From: Mycobacterium sp. MYCO198283
GTDB taxonomy: Bacteria > Actinomycetota > Actinomycetes > Mycobacteriales > Mycobacteriaceae
Direction: 5' to 3'
Length of the DNA stretch: 64,000 nucleotides
Assembly (NCBI RefSeq): GCF_021213805.1
Contig: NZ_JAJQJI010000002.1
Coordinates: 1 to 64,000 of the forward strand
In this document: in pieces, positions 1 to 8,992 of the stretch
How positions within the stretch are numbered: the first letter of the stretch is position 1
Layout: the number at the start of each line of letters is the position of its first letter
Program-made: the position numbers and the translations under genes
The notes under the pieces: model-generated
Told to the model about the DNA's origin: nothing
The model's input: only the letters and a program-made list of their open reading frames with translations
Databases searched by the model: none

Positions 1-192
1 ACCCTGCACCGCCGCCGCGCCGACATCCTGGCATTCTTCGACCACCACACCTCCAACGGACCGACCGAAGCCATCAACGGCCGCCTCGAAGCCCTACGCC
101 GCAACGCCCTCGGCTTCCGCAACCTCACCCACTACCGACTCCGCTCACTACTGCACAGCGGCGCACTACACGCACTGATCAATGCACTCTGA
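1..192 (+). pseudogene. C-terminal end of an ISL3-family transposase, cut by the window edge
   Basis: The first base is already in frame and the reading frame runs 63 codons to a TGA at 190-192. The visible end contains NGPTEAINGRLEALRR and GFRNLTHYRLRSLLHSG, which is how ISL3-type (DDE) transposases end. The DDE catalytic part would lie to the left, so I cannot tell whether the copy is complete. Codon use is less extreme in GC than in the core genes to the right, and the neighbours are mobile-element remnants. No terminal inverted repeat is visible in the following 200 bases, so the element end is undefined. Confidence 0.72.
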
Positions 193-217
193 ATTACGAA
201 GAGCCGGTTTGCTGCGT

Positions 218-412
218 CTAAATCTGGTCGAATTGGGTCATGAGGCGCAGGTTGTCTTTTAGAGCCTCGGAGATATTGGCGTCGTCGATGCGCCGCTTAG
301 TCCGCTCGGGTTCGGCCAACTTTCGCCGACGTGCGTTGTGTTCCTCACGTTCACGGACCCCGGCGCGGAATTCGTCAAGCTGCGCTTGTGTCGTGATACG
401 GATGGCGGTCAC
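218..412 (-). CDS. Small charged protein, downstream partner of the excisionase-like gene
   Basis: This is a 64-residue protein starting at GTG 412-410, beginning VTAIRITTQAQLDEFRAG and rich in Arg, Glu and Lys. The GTG overlaps the TGA stop of the upstream gene (GTGA), which decides the start; a longer in-frame ORF reaching 544 is a shadow of that gene. A short basic protein directly behind an AlpA/Xis-like gene is common in integrative elements of actinobacteria, but I do not recognise the family. No membrane segment or signal peptide is visible. Function unknown. Confidence 0.5.
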   Translation of the reverse strand: MTAIRITTQAQLDEFRAGVREREEHNARRRKLAEPERTKRRIDDANISEALKDNLRLMTQFDQI

Positions 413-639
413 GCGACCGGGTGATCGGGACGGGTGTAGACGTTGGCTTCGATCCACGCCTCGATGTCGGCACGGCGGTAGTAGACCCTGCCGCCGAGCT
501 TCACATAGCGTGGGCCAGTTCCTTTGTGCCGCAACACATTCCACGTCTGCGCCATGGTGTCCTTGAAGTCTTCTAGCGACGGCATGTCACGGGCGGGGAT
601 CAAGACACCAGGCGGGTAGTCGGTCAGTTGCTTGCCCAT
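409..639 (-). CDS. Excisionase-like helix-turn-helix protein
   Basis: This is a 76-residue protein. Its core, PRYVKLGGRVYYRRADIEAW, is the typical end of the AlpA/Xis (HTH_17, MerR-like) fold, where the winged part reads 'vk.ggr..yrr.dieaWi'. Family members bind DNA and act as recombination directionality factors or small regulators in phages and integrative elements. It overlaps the next gene by 4 bases and lies about 1 kb from the broken integrase and tmRNA, which supports an origin in the same element. The ATG has only a weak purine stretch before it. Whether it is still used is unclear, since the integrase is inactive. Confidence 0.6.
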   Translation of the reverse strand: MGKQLTDYPPGVLIPARDMPSLEDFKDTMAQTWNVLRHKGTGPRYVKLGGRVYYRRADIEAWIEANVYTRPDHPVA

Positions 640-825
640 CGGTCTACTACACTGTGTTCGGGTTTTGCTGAATTTATACCGTTATTACTATGAACTTTGT
701 TATTTTGCAAGATTCGTCTAGAATCTGCATCATGGCGACAAGGCGAGTGGAGATAGGTCTCACCGGCCATTGCAGGAAGCACTGAATGATGTTCTGCAAC
801 GACAGGTTAGAAAGAGGGCAAAGAA

Positions 826-1101
826 GTGAGACTGACATCGTTGACCAAGGCAGAGATTCGTGCAAACTTTGAAGTGGCCTTGGATCGTGCTGTGACACTT
901 GGGGATTCGCCATCCTCTATTGCAGGATTTCACTACAAGGTTGAGGGCGCACTTTTTGACCTGGCCTTCCAATACCCGAATACGACTAAGGCTGCAATCG
1001 ATAAAGCGCGCAAGCTTTTTGAGCAACAAATGGACGGCACGCTAGCGAGAGAGCAAGCGGCCAGCGCCGAGGCGACTTTGCGGGCACGCGGATACGCATA
1101 G
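826..1101 (+). CDS. Hypothetical protein, 91 residues, in an AT-rich island
   Basis: The gene starts at GTG 826 after a purine-rich stretch (gaaagagggcaaagaa) that could serve as a ribosome binding site. The product (MRLTSLTKAEIRANFE...) looks like a soluble, mostly helical protein with no recognised domain. The 640-1000 stretch in and before it is visibly richer in A and T than the rest of the window, which fits transferred DNA. The 186 bases before it hold no other gene. I cannot assign a function, and it could be a chance ORF. Confidence 0.4.
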   Translation: MRLTSLTKAEIRANFEVALDRAVTLGDSPSSIAGFHYKVEGALFDLAFQYPNTTKAAIDKARKLFEQQMDGTLAREQAASAEATLRARGYA

Positions 1102-1219
1102 CCGAGTCCTCTTGCGCCACGCGGGGAGGCCGGTCTAATATGGTGCCCAAGCGGCGGCCCTTTGCTGCAACGACAAAGGTTAAATAACAATGCAATCCGA
1201 TCCAATCTTCGCTCTGTAG

Positions 1220-1423
1220 CCGTTCCCTCCCTATGGTTTTGAGGATGGCGATGGTGACGGAAAATCTGGCGGTAATGAGGGCGGCAACCAAAACGGCGAT
1301 TCGTCCAATTTGCAAGGCCAACAACAGAATTCGTCTTCATCAGGCCAAAACGGCTCGGGCAACGATGATGAGGACGATCCGTACAAGGGTCTATCAGCCA
1401 AGGCGCGAGGCGTTGCGACGTAG
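1220..1423 (+). pseudogene. Tail of a phage-type protein, no start codon
   Basis: An open frame from 1220 to the TAG at 1421-1423 has no start codon. It encodes a Gly/Asn/Gln/Ser-rich stretch (GDGDGKSGGNEGGNQNGDSS ...) followed by DDEDDPYKGLSAKARG. A low-complexity acidic stretch followed by a 'PYKGLSAKE'-like sequence resembles phage structural or scaffold proteins, but this is a loose resemblance. Upstream in the same frame there is a stop at 1217-1219, so this is a remnant. The 118 bases between 1102 and 1219 hold nothing I recognise. Confidence 0.4.
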
Positions 1424-1620
1424 ACGACCTGATGATGTTGGCCGAGGGGTTGGGAGTGTCCCCGATAGCTCTGCTGATGCCGAGCGCGACGTTAGACGGT
1501 GAGCCGGTCGTTACCGGTGACGAATTGGTGCAGGCAACAGGTCGGCCGTTAGAGGGAGCCGAAGTCTTGTGGAGAGAGGGACTGCTCGCAGAGCTTCCCG
1601 ACTTCGGCGACACCACCGAG
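1405..1620 (+). pseudogene. C-terminal piece of an XRE-type repressor, fused in frame to the integrase
   Basis: The frame reads DVDDLMMLAEGLGVSPIALL followed by VVTGDELVQATGRPLEGAEV. This matches the end of actinobacterial Cro/cI-type XRE regulators, which typically read 'vdvddLvaLAeaLgVsp.aLL' and then a short tail. The helix-turn-helix itself is missing. The frame runs without a stop into the integrase start (ATG 1621), so the fragment abuts or overlaps it. It was probably the immunity-type regulator of the decayed element. Confidence 0.5.
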
Positions 1621-2777
1621 ATGACGCGGTATATGGTTCGCTACCGCAAGCCAGACCGCAAACAGACGATGAAACGCGGCTTCAAGACCAAGCGTGATGC
1701 CCAAGAGTTCGCCAACCGGGTTGAATCAAGAAACTCAGCGGCGATTACGTTGCGCCCGCGCTCGGTCAGATCACCGTGAGCGAATTGAGCACCGAATGGC
1801 TTTCCCGCCAGGTTCACCACAAGGCCAGTTGGTCGGCGCGGCTGGAATCAGTGTGGCGGGTTCACGTCGAACCGAAATGGGGCCATCGGCGCATCGCTGA
1901 TATTCGACCCAGCGAAGTGCAGTCTTGGGTAGCGCAGTTGACGCTCTCGGCGTCGTCGGTGGCCCACGCGCACACTGTCTTGGCGGGCATTCTCGATGAT
2001 GCGGTGGCCGACCGGCGCTTAGCGACGAACCCGGCGCGCGTGTGAAGCTGCCGCGCAAGACGACAACGAAAGCGCGGAACTACCTGACCGCTGCGCAAGT
2101 GCAAGCGTTGGCCGACGAATCGAAACATCCGGACATCGTCTTGCTGCTTGCAACGACCGGCCTGCGGTGGGGTGAGATGGCCGCGCTTCGCGTGCGTGAC
2201 ATCGACCTCGGTCGCGATCGTATCCGTGTCGAACGCTCGGCGTCCAAAGTGAACGCCAAGACGATCATTGGCACCACCAAGACACACGCCGCGCGTTCGG
2301 TGGCGGTGTCGCGCCATCGGTGCTCAAACTGATGGCCCCGGCGATGGTCGGCAAGTCTCCCGATGAGCTTCTGTGGAGTCGGGGCGATGGGCAGCCGTTG
2401 CGGCCACCGACCACAACGCGTTGGTTCGGCGCGGCGGTCAAACGCTGCCAGGCCGCTGCCTACAACGCCCGTGCCGCTGAGCGCGAAGCGCACCCGAGCG
2501 TGATCCGGCCACGCCTGCGTTCCCTCGCATCACCGTCCACGAACTACGTCACACTGCGGCGTCGTTGATGATCGCCAGCGGCGCCAACGTCAAGACGGTG
2601 CAAAGCCAGCTCGGGCACAAGACGGCCACGATGACGCTCGATCAGTACGGCCACCTGTTCCCCGATGACCTAGATGACGTGGCCGACAGAATGGACGACC
2701 TAGTGGCCGGGTCAGCGGAAAAGTGTGCTCAAAATGCGCTCACAACGGAAACAGGCCAGGCCAAAAGTAAGGCCTGA
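1621..2777 (+). pseudogene. int: Tyrosine-recombinase integrase broken by four frameshifts
   Basis: Five consecutive reading frames (breaks near 1726, 2038, 2308 and 2515) join into one phage integrase of about 385 residues. Visible parts are an Arm-binding N-terminus (MTRYMVRYRKPDRKQTMKRG), the core-binding domain and the catalytic domain. The catalytic residues are all present: Arg in TTGLRWGEMAALR, His-x-x-Arg in VHELRHTAAS, His in QLGHKTATMT and the Tyr in LDQYGHLF. Each break is one missing base in the same direction. Broken as it stands, it cannot make an active protein. It ends 16 bases from the tmRNA 3' end, which fits an element integrated in ssrA. Confidence 0.85.
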
Positions 2778-2793
2778 CCTGCTTGTTCAGTTG

Positions 2794-3159
2794 TGGAGCT
2801 GCCGGGAATCGAACCCGGGTCCTCCGGCATGTCCTCAAGGCTTCTCCGTGCGCAGTTCGCTATGCCTCTACTCGGATCTCCTGATCTCGCGAACAAGTCA
2901 GGATGACGATCCCAGTCGCTGTGGTGTGTCCCGATACATCCCGCGACCGGACGTATCGGTGGATCCCTCTAGCTGATGCCAGGATCCGGGCCGAGGGCAC
3001 TCCCGGTCTGACAGACTAGCTATCGCTTAGGCAGCGAGAGCGTAGTCGCGCTGATTGGAATCGGCGCTTAATTGGTTGCAATGACGCTTACGGTGGTCTC
3101 TTGCCTGCACCGGCACGCTTCCCTTGATTCGATACTCGAAGTCGAAACCGTTCAGCCCC
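2794..3159 (-). ncRNA. ssrA: Transfer-messenger RNA (tmRNA)
   Basis: Read on the minus strand, the RNA starts GGGGCTGAACGGTTTCGACT at 3159 and ends GGTTCGATTCCCGGCAGCTCCA at 2794, so the tRNA-like 5' and 3' ends pair. CCA is not encoded. It rescues stalled ribosomes together with SmpB, whose gene lies 0.9 kb upstream on the same strand. The mRNA-like part encodes a tag with resume codon GCC at 3065-3063. The 3' T-arm region doubles as the probable attachment site of the element to its left. A TAGGAT at 3195-3190 could be a -10 box giving a leader for RNase P to remove. Confidence 0.97.
3027..3065 (-). other. tmRNA proteolysis-tag reading frame
   Basis: The frame inside tmRNA reads ADSNQRDYALAA and stops at TAA (3029-3027). 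The ending ALAA is the usual degron recognised by ClpXP-type proteases. From memory the M. tuberculosis tag is ADSHQRDYALAA, so this differs by one residue (His to Asn). Confidence 0.9.
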
Positions 3160-3269
3160 TTCTCCCGCCGACTGTCGGCAGGACTGTTGATCCTACGCCT
3201 TCCTCAACGGCCGACTCCAGTCGTTTCTTCCCGCGGCGCGTCCCGCTGACACCCACCGGCGCAGCGCCG

Positions 3270-4109
3270 TCAGCCGGCAGCGATCAGCGCAACGGCCGCC
3301 AACGCCAGCACCATGCCGATCCCCTGCCAGCGGCTGACCCGTTCGCGCAGCACCGCAAGCGCGAGCACCACCGTCGCGGCCGGATACAGCGACATCAGGA
3401 CTCCGGCAAGCGACAGCAGCGACGCCTGCAGGGCCAGCAGCATGCAGACGTTCGCTGCGGTATCGAGCAGCCCGGCGACCAGCGCCAGCCGCAGCGGGTC
3501 GCCCGTCGGCGCACGCAGCTGCGAGCCGGCCACGGCGATCCCGACCACCAATAGAGTCGCGGCGCTGCGCGCGAAGACCAGTGGCCACAGCCCGGCGTCC
3601 GCCGGGGCCTGCCCGATCAGCACATAGTTCAAACCGAACGCCAGGCCGGCCCCGACCGTCAGCCAGGCGACCGCCGGGGTCAGCCGCCGGGCGGCACCGT
3701 CCTCGCGCTGCCGGCTGACGAGCACCACGGCGACCATTGCCACCACGATGCCCGCGGCGGCGACAGGGCCGGGCCGCTCCCCCAGCGCGACGCCGACACC
3801 CACGGGCAGGGCGGCGACGAGCACCGCCGTCAGCGGCGACACCACCGCGATCGGCCCGCCGGCGAGCGCGGCGTAGAACCACCAGACGCCGAAGCCCTGC
3901 GAGATTCCGCAGAGCACACCCCACAGCACCGCCGACGACGAGATCCGCCCCCCGACGACGGCGGCGGCGCCCGAGAGCAGCACCAGGGCCACCGGGTAGG
4001 ACACCAGCACCACCCGGATGGCGGCCACGCGGCGCGAAGCCACCCCGCCGACGAAATCGCTGAGCCCGTAACTCAGCGCCGTGGCCAGCGCGAGCGCAAC
4101 TCCGATCAG
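3270..4109 (-). CDS. EamA/DMT-family transporter
   Basis: The product is about 279 residues made of two EamA repeats with about ten hydrophobic helices ([19 protein letters not shown] at the start, [20 protein letters not shown] near the end). DMT transporters export or import metabolites; the substrate cannot be read from sequence. No ATG, GTG or TTG lies in frame near the first helix. I chose CTG at 4109, which overlaps the smpB stop as CTGA. The next in-frame GTG would remove the first helix. The gene ends about 110 bases from the tmRNA 5' end. Confidence 0.75.
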   Translation of the reverse strand: MIGVALALATALSYGLSDFVGGVASRRVAAIRVVLVSYPVALVLLSGAAAVVGGRISSSAVLWGVLCGISQGFGVWWFYAALAGGPIAVVSPLTAVLVAALPVGVGVALGERPGPVAAAGIVVAMVAVVLVSRQREDGAARRLTPAVAWLTVGAGLAFGLNYVLIGQAPADAGLWPLVFARSAATLLVVGIAVAGSQLRAPTGDPLRLALVAGLLDTAANVCMLLALQASLLSLAGVLMSLYPAATVVLALAVLRERVSRWQGIGMVLALAAVALIAAG

Positions 4110-4606
4110 GTCATGCCCTTGGCGTGCCGGCCCAGCGCGCGGGTCACTTCGCGCTGCGCATCGCGCTTGGCGAGGTCCTGCCGCTTGTCGTAGGCCTGCT
4201 TGCCCCGGGCCAACGCCAGCTCGACCTTCACCTTGCCGTCGAGGAAGTACAGCGACAGCGGCACCAGCGTCAGGTTGCCCTCGCGGGTGCGGCCGATCAG
4301 CGTGTCGATCTCCCGGCGGTGCAGCAGCAGCTTGCGGTTGCGGCGCGGCGCGTGGTTCGTCCAGGTGCCGTGGTGATACTCCGCGATGTGCAGGTTGCGG
4401 AGCCACACCTCGCCGTCGTCGACGGTGGCGAACGCGTCGACGAGCGACGCCCGGCCCTCGCGCAGGCTCTTCACCTCGGTGCCCAGCAGCACGATGCCGG
4501 CCTCGAACACGTCGAGGATCGAGTAGTCGTGGCGCGCCTTGCGATTGGTCGCCACGACCTGCCGGGCGGGTCCCTTGTCGGCCTTCCCGCCGCCCTTCTT
4601 CGCCAC
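4106..4606 (-). CDS. smpB: SsrA-binding protein SmpB
   Basis: This is a 166-residue protein with the SmpB barrel: [35 protein letters not shown], and a basic tail [18 protein letters not shown]. It binds tmRNA and carries it to stalled ribosomes. The start is GTG 4606 and the stop of ftsX is just before it. The ftsE-ftsX-smpB order followed by tmRNA is conserved in mycobacteria. The N-terminus has a Lys/Gly-rich stretch longer than in many homologues. Confidence 0.97.
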   Translation of the reverse strand: MAKKGGGKADKGPARQVVATNRKARHDYSILDVFEAGIVLLGTEVKSLREGRASLVDAFATVDDGEVWLRNLHIAEYHHGTWTNHAPRRNRKLLLHRREIDTLIGRTREGNLTLVPLSLYFLDGKVKVELALARGKQAYDKRQDLAKRDAQREVTRALGRHAKGMT

Positions 4607-4608
4607 CG

Positions 4609-5501
4609 CTAGCGCCGCACGTAGAGGCGCAGTGTCACGTAGGCGGTCACGGCGGCGATGGCGATCCCGGTGAGCAGCAAGAACGGTGAGATGTAAAGGA
4701 TGTCGGCGTAGTCGAGCGGGGCGATCAGGTTCGCCTCGTAGAACTGGTCCAGCGCGTCCTCCAAGAACCAGGCCCGCACCACGAGCAACCCGACGATCGC
4801 GATGACGACGCCGGCGAGCGCTGCGATCACCGCCTCGAGCAGGAACGGCAGCTGGGTGTACCAGCGGCTCGCGCCCACCAGCCGCATGATGCTGACCTCG
4901 GTGCGACGGGTGAACGCCGACACCTGGATCATGTTCGCGATCAGCAGGATGGCGCCGACCGCCTGCACCAGCGCCACCGCGAATGCCACATTGCGCAGCC
5001 CGTCGAGCACCGAGAAGAGCCGGTCGACGAGGTCCTTCTGGTTCTTGACGTTGACGACGCCGGGGTATTGGCGGACCTCTGCGTCGAAGGCGGTGTTGGC
5101 GTCAGGCTCCTTGAGCTTGACCATCATCGTCGCCGCAACGGCATCGCGGCTCGCCACCTCGGCGAACTGCGGCAGCCGCTTGATCAGGTCGTTGTAGGTC
5201 TCGTCCTGGCTCATGAATCGCACGGACTCGACGTCGTCGCGGTCCTCGATGGTGGCGAGCAGCTGCTTGCAGACGGGGCCGTCGCAGGTGGCGTCGTTGG
5301 CCGAGATGTCGGGGTTGAGGAACACCTGCGATTCGACGCGTTCGAGGTAGATCTGCTTGGAATGGTCGGCCAGCCGCACCACGAGCAGCCCGCCGCCGAA
5401 CAACCCGATGGAGATCGCGGTGGTCAGGATCATCGCGATCGTCATCGTCAGGTTGCGGCGCAGGCCGGTGAGGACCTCGCTGACGAGGAAGTCGAAGCGC
5501 A

Positions 5502-5502
<1 letters not shown>
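4609..5502 (-). CDS. ftsX: Cell division ABC-type membrane protein FtsX
   Basis: This is a 297-residue protein with an N-terminal membrane helix (residues about 20-45), an extracellular domain of about 130 residues with a Cys pair ([11 protein letters not shown]), and three C-terminal helices typical of the FtsX/MacB permease fold. With FtsE it controls peptidoglycan hydrolases (RipC type in mycobacteria) at the septum. GTG 5502 shares its G with the ftsE TAG stop, so the two are translationally coupled. Confidence 0.96.
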
Positions 5503-6191
<689 letters not shown>

Positions 6192-6235
6192 CACGGCACG
6201 CCAGTGTAGCGGTGAGCCACCGCCGCCCCGGTTGG

Positions 6236-6718
6236 CTAACGCGGCGGCTGCAGCGGCTGGTTGGGCACCGGGCCGACGGTCGACGTGGGGGTCGGCGGCT
6301 GACCGGGCACCGCGGTGGTGGTCGTCGGGGGCGGCTCGACCGTTCTGGTCTGGGCCGGCAGCGGACCGGGGCCGTCGGGATCGACCACCGTCGTCGTCGG
6401 CGGCGCCGGCGTCGTCGTGGTGGTCTCGGTGACCGTCGGCGACGTCGTCGTGGTCGGTGCGGTCGTCGTCGGCCGGGGCCGGCGGGTCGTCGGTTCCGCC
6501 ACCTGGGTGCGCGGCACCCAGGTGTAGTTCGGGTCGGGCACAAATCCCGGCGGGACGACGGCCGTCGCGGGCGCCTCGGACGCCTGCGGCGTGTCGGGCT
6601 GCACCGATTGGTACAGCCAGTTCACCAGCACGAACGCCACGATCAGCACGGCCGTCGAGGTGCGCATGCGGCCGCCGAACAGATGGCTCGGCCAGCGACG
6701 TCTCGCGACGCGGCTCAC
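6236..6718 (-). CDS. Proline/threonine-rich membrane protein (Rv3103c-like)
   Basis: This is a 160-residue protein. A single membrane helix ([19 protein letters not shown], about residues 21-39) follows a basic N-terminus, and then comes a long Pro/Thr/Val-rich tail that should lie outside the membrane. The start is GTG 6718, overlapping the MscS stop as GTGA. Position between an MscS gene and ftsE is conserved in mycobacteria, where the M. tuberculosis equivalent is annotated only as proline-rich. The low-complexity tail may span the wall. Function unknown. Confidence 0.8.
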   Translation of the reverse strand: MSRVARRRWPSHLFGGRMRTSTAVLIVAFVLVNWLYQSVQPDTPQASEAPATAVVPPGFVPDPNYTWVPRTQVAEPTTRRPRPTTTAPTTTTSPTVTETTTTTPAPPTTTVVDPDGPGPLPAQTRTVEPPPTTTTAVPGQPPTPTSTVGPVPNQPLQPPR

Positions 6719-7674
6719 GCGTCGGCCCCCTGCTGTCGTTCACCGGTGGCGGCCGGATGAGGCATGGCGCTCAGCACCGGCGCCGTGTCGGCCGGGCTGA
6801 CGACACCCGCGCGGCTCAGCGCCGCGATGACCAGCACCCGCAACTGGCGGCCCACCTCGAACTGCTTGCCGGGCAGGGTGCGGGCCACCATCCGCAGGTT
6901 GACGTTGTCGATGCCGATGCTCTCCACGCCCATCAGCTGCGGGGGATCGAGCAGCAGCTCGCGAAGCCGCGCGTTCTCCATGGCGGTCTCGGAGACACCG
7001 TGCAGCACCTCGTTGACCTGATTGAGGTCGGCGGTCACCGGTACCGGGATATCGATGACGGCGCGCGCCCAGTCCTTCGACAGGTTCACCGTCTTGACGA
7101 TCTGGCCGTTCGGGATCGTGAACATCTCACCTTCGGAGCTGCGCAGCTTCGTGACGCGCAGCGTGACGTCCTCCACCGTGCCCTCCGCGGGCGCGGCGAT
7201 ACCGGCCACCGTCAACGCCACCAGATCGCCGAAGCCGTACTGCTTTTCGGTGATGATGAAGAATCCGGCCAACAGGTCCTGCACGATGCGTTGTGCGCCG
7301 AAGCCTAGCGCGGCGCCCAGCACGGCCGCCGGCGCCACCAGTGATCCGATGGGGATCGCCAGCACGTCGGTGATCTCCACGCCGACCACCACGCACAACA
7401 CGGCGATGCTCACCCAGGAGATCACCGAGGCCACGGCCTGGCGGTGCTTGGCGCTCTCGGAGCGCACCAGCGCGTCGCTCTCCTGGAAGTCGGCGTCGAT
7501 GCGCCGGGTGATCTTCTGCGCCGACCAGTTGATGAACCGGGCCGCCAGGATCGCCGCGATGATCAGCAGCAGGATGTTGAGGCCCTTGGTCAGCACCCAC
7601 TCGCCGATGTCGTCGCGCCAGAAGCTGCTCCAGCTGTCCGTCAGCGGATTCGCTATTACGTCAGTCTTCGTCAT
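6715..7674 (-). CDS. MscS-family mechanosensitive channel
   Basis: This is a 319-residue protein with three membrane helices (about residues 22-42, 78-100 and 105-130). The pore helix [20 protein letters not shown] is followed by the beta domain ([20 protein letters not shown]) and the IPNGQI motif, both MscS hallmarks. It would open on membrane tension during osmotic downshock. ATG 7674 overlaps the end of prfB by 14 bases, and an upstream extension has no better start. Corresponds by position to Rv3104c. Confidence 0.9.
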   Translation of the reverse strand: MTKTDVIANPLTDSWSSFWRDDIGEWVLTKGLNILLLIIAAILAARFINWSAQKITRRIDADFQESDALVRSESAKHRQAVASVISWVSIAVLCVVVGVEITDVLAIPIGSLVAPAAVLGAALGFGAQRIVQDLLAGFFIITEKQYGFGDLVALTVAGIAAPAEGTVEDVTLRVTKLRSSEGEMFTIPNGQIVKTVNLSKDWARAVIDIPVPVTADLNQVNEVLHGVSETAMENARLRELLLDPPQLMGVESIGIDNVNLRMVARTLPGKQFEVGRQLRVLVIAALSRAGVVSPADTAPVLSAMPHPAATGERQQGADA

Positions 7675-8779
7675 CTCGTCTGTTACGCCAACGGATCCCC
7701 GCTTCGAGGAACCCGTCGATATCTCCGTCCAGTACCGCGGCCGGGTTGCCGACCTCGTATTCGGTGCGCAGGTCCTTGACCATCTGGTACGGGTGCAGCA
7801 CGTAGGAGCGCATCTGGTTGCCCCACGAACTGCCGCCGTCGCCCTTGAGCGCATCCATCTCAGCGCGTTCTTCTAACCGCTTGCGTTCCAACAACTTTGC
7901 CTGAAGTACGCGCATCGCCGACACTTTGTTCTGCAGCTGCGACTTCTCGTTCTGGCAGGTGACCACGATACCGGTCGGGATGTGCGTCAGTCGAACCGCG
8001 GAGTCCGTGGTGTTCACCGACTGTCCGCCCGGTCCGCTCGACCGGTAGACGTCGACGCGCACGTCCGCCTCCGGGATGTCGATGTGGTCGGTGGTCTCGG
8101 TGACGGGCAGCACCTCGACCTCGGCGAAGGACGTCTGCCGGCGGCCCTGGTTGTCGAACGGGCTGATCCGCACCAGCCGGTGCGTGCCCTGCTCCACCGA
8201 CAACGTGCCGTAGGCGTACGGCGCGTGCACCGCGAACGTCGCGCTCTTGATGCCGGCTTCCTCGGCGTAGGAGGTGTCGAAGACCTCGACGCCGTAGGAG
8301 TGCTTCTCCGCCCACCGGACGTACATCCGCATGAGCATCTCCGCCCAGTCGGCGGCATCCACGCCACCGGCGCCCGACCGGATGGTGACCAGCGCGTCGC
8401 GCTCGTCGTATTCGCCCGACAGCAGCGTGCGCACCTCCATCGCCTCGATGTCGGCGCGCAGCGCGGCCCGCTCGGCGTCGGCTTCGGCGCGGGCGGCGTC
8501 CGCGGCCGGGCCGTCCTCCTCGGCGGCCAGCTCGTAGAGCACCGGCAGGTCGTCGAGCCGGCTGCGCAGCTCCTCGACGCGGCGCAACTCGCTCTGGGCG
8601 TGCGACAGCTCGCTGGTGACGCGCTGGGCGTTCGCCTGGTCGTTCCACAACCCGGGATCGGCGGCCTGCTGTTCCAGCTTCTCGATGCGGCGGCGCAGTT
8701 CCTCCAGGTCGATGACGCGCTCGACGGACGTCAGCGTGGTGTCGAGCGCCTCGATATCGGTCTGTAGGTCCGGATCCAC
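7661..8779 (-). CDS. prfB: Peptide chain release factor 2
   Basis: This is a 372-residue RF2. The UGA-specificity motif SPF is at about 206-208 and the catalytic GGQ at 251-253 ([14 protein letters not shown]). It terminates translation at UGA and UAA. There is no in-frame UGA near codon 25, so the autoregulatory +1 frameshift of enteric prfB is absent. The start is GTG 8779. It is divergent from fprA across a 213-base gap in which I see no gene. Confidence 0.97.
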   Translation of the reverse strand: MDPDLQTDIEALDTTLTSVERVIDLEELRRRIEKLEQQAADPGLWNDQANAQRVTSELSHAQSELRRVEELRSRLDDLPVLYELAAEEDGPAADAARAEADAERAALRADIEAMEVRTLLSGEYDERDALVTIRSGAGGVDAADWAEMLMRMYVRWAEKHSYGVEVFDTSYAEEAGIKSATFAVHAPYAYGTLSVEQGTHRLVRISPFDNQGRRQTSFAEVEVLPVTETTDHIDIPEADVRVDVYRSSGPGGQSVNTTDSAVRLTHIPTGIVVTCQNEKSQLQNKVSAMRVLQAKLLERKRLEERAEMDALKGDGGSSWGNQMRSYVLHPYQMVKDLRTEYEVGNPAAVLDGDIDGFLEAGIRWRNRRDDED

Positions 8780-8992
8780 AACGGTTGAGCCTACCGGCGG
8801 GCGCGAGCCGCATTGTGGCCCGCCGAAAGGCCCAACTCACTAGCATCGGGTCGTCATCGACATGTTCCGCGCACAGCCCCGCCTCGACGGCCGGTTCAGC
8901 CCCATGACCGGCCGCGATGCCGTGCGCTTCTCCGCTGCCCCGCGCACCGCCAGCCCGCCGCGCGCGGTCAGCCGCACCGAAGAGGTCTGCAA

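Noticed and set aside
1700..2570. Programmed frameshifting in the integrase
   Set aside because: Four separate shifts in one gene without slippery sites do not fit a programmed event.
2725..2976. 83-residue ORF on the + strand
   Set aside because: It runs through the antisense of tmRNA, and its sequence is explained by the RNA.
8650..8779. Programmed frameshift at the start of prfB
   Set aside because: No internal UGA or shift site is seen; the frame is open from the GTG.
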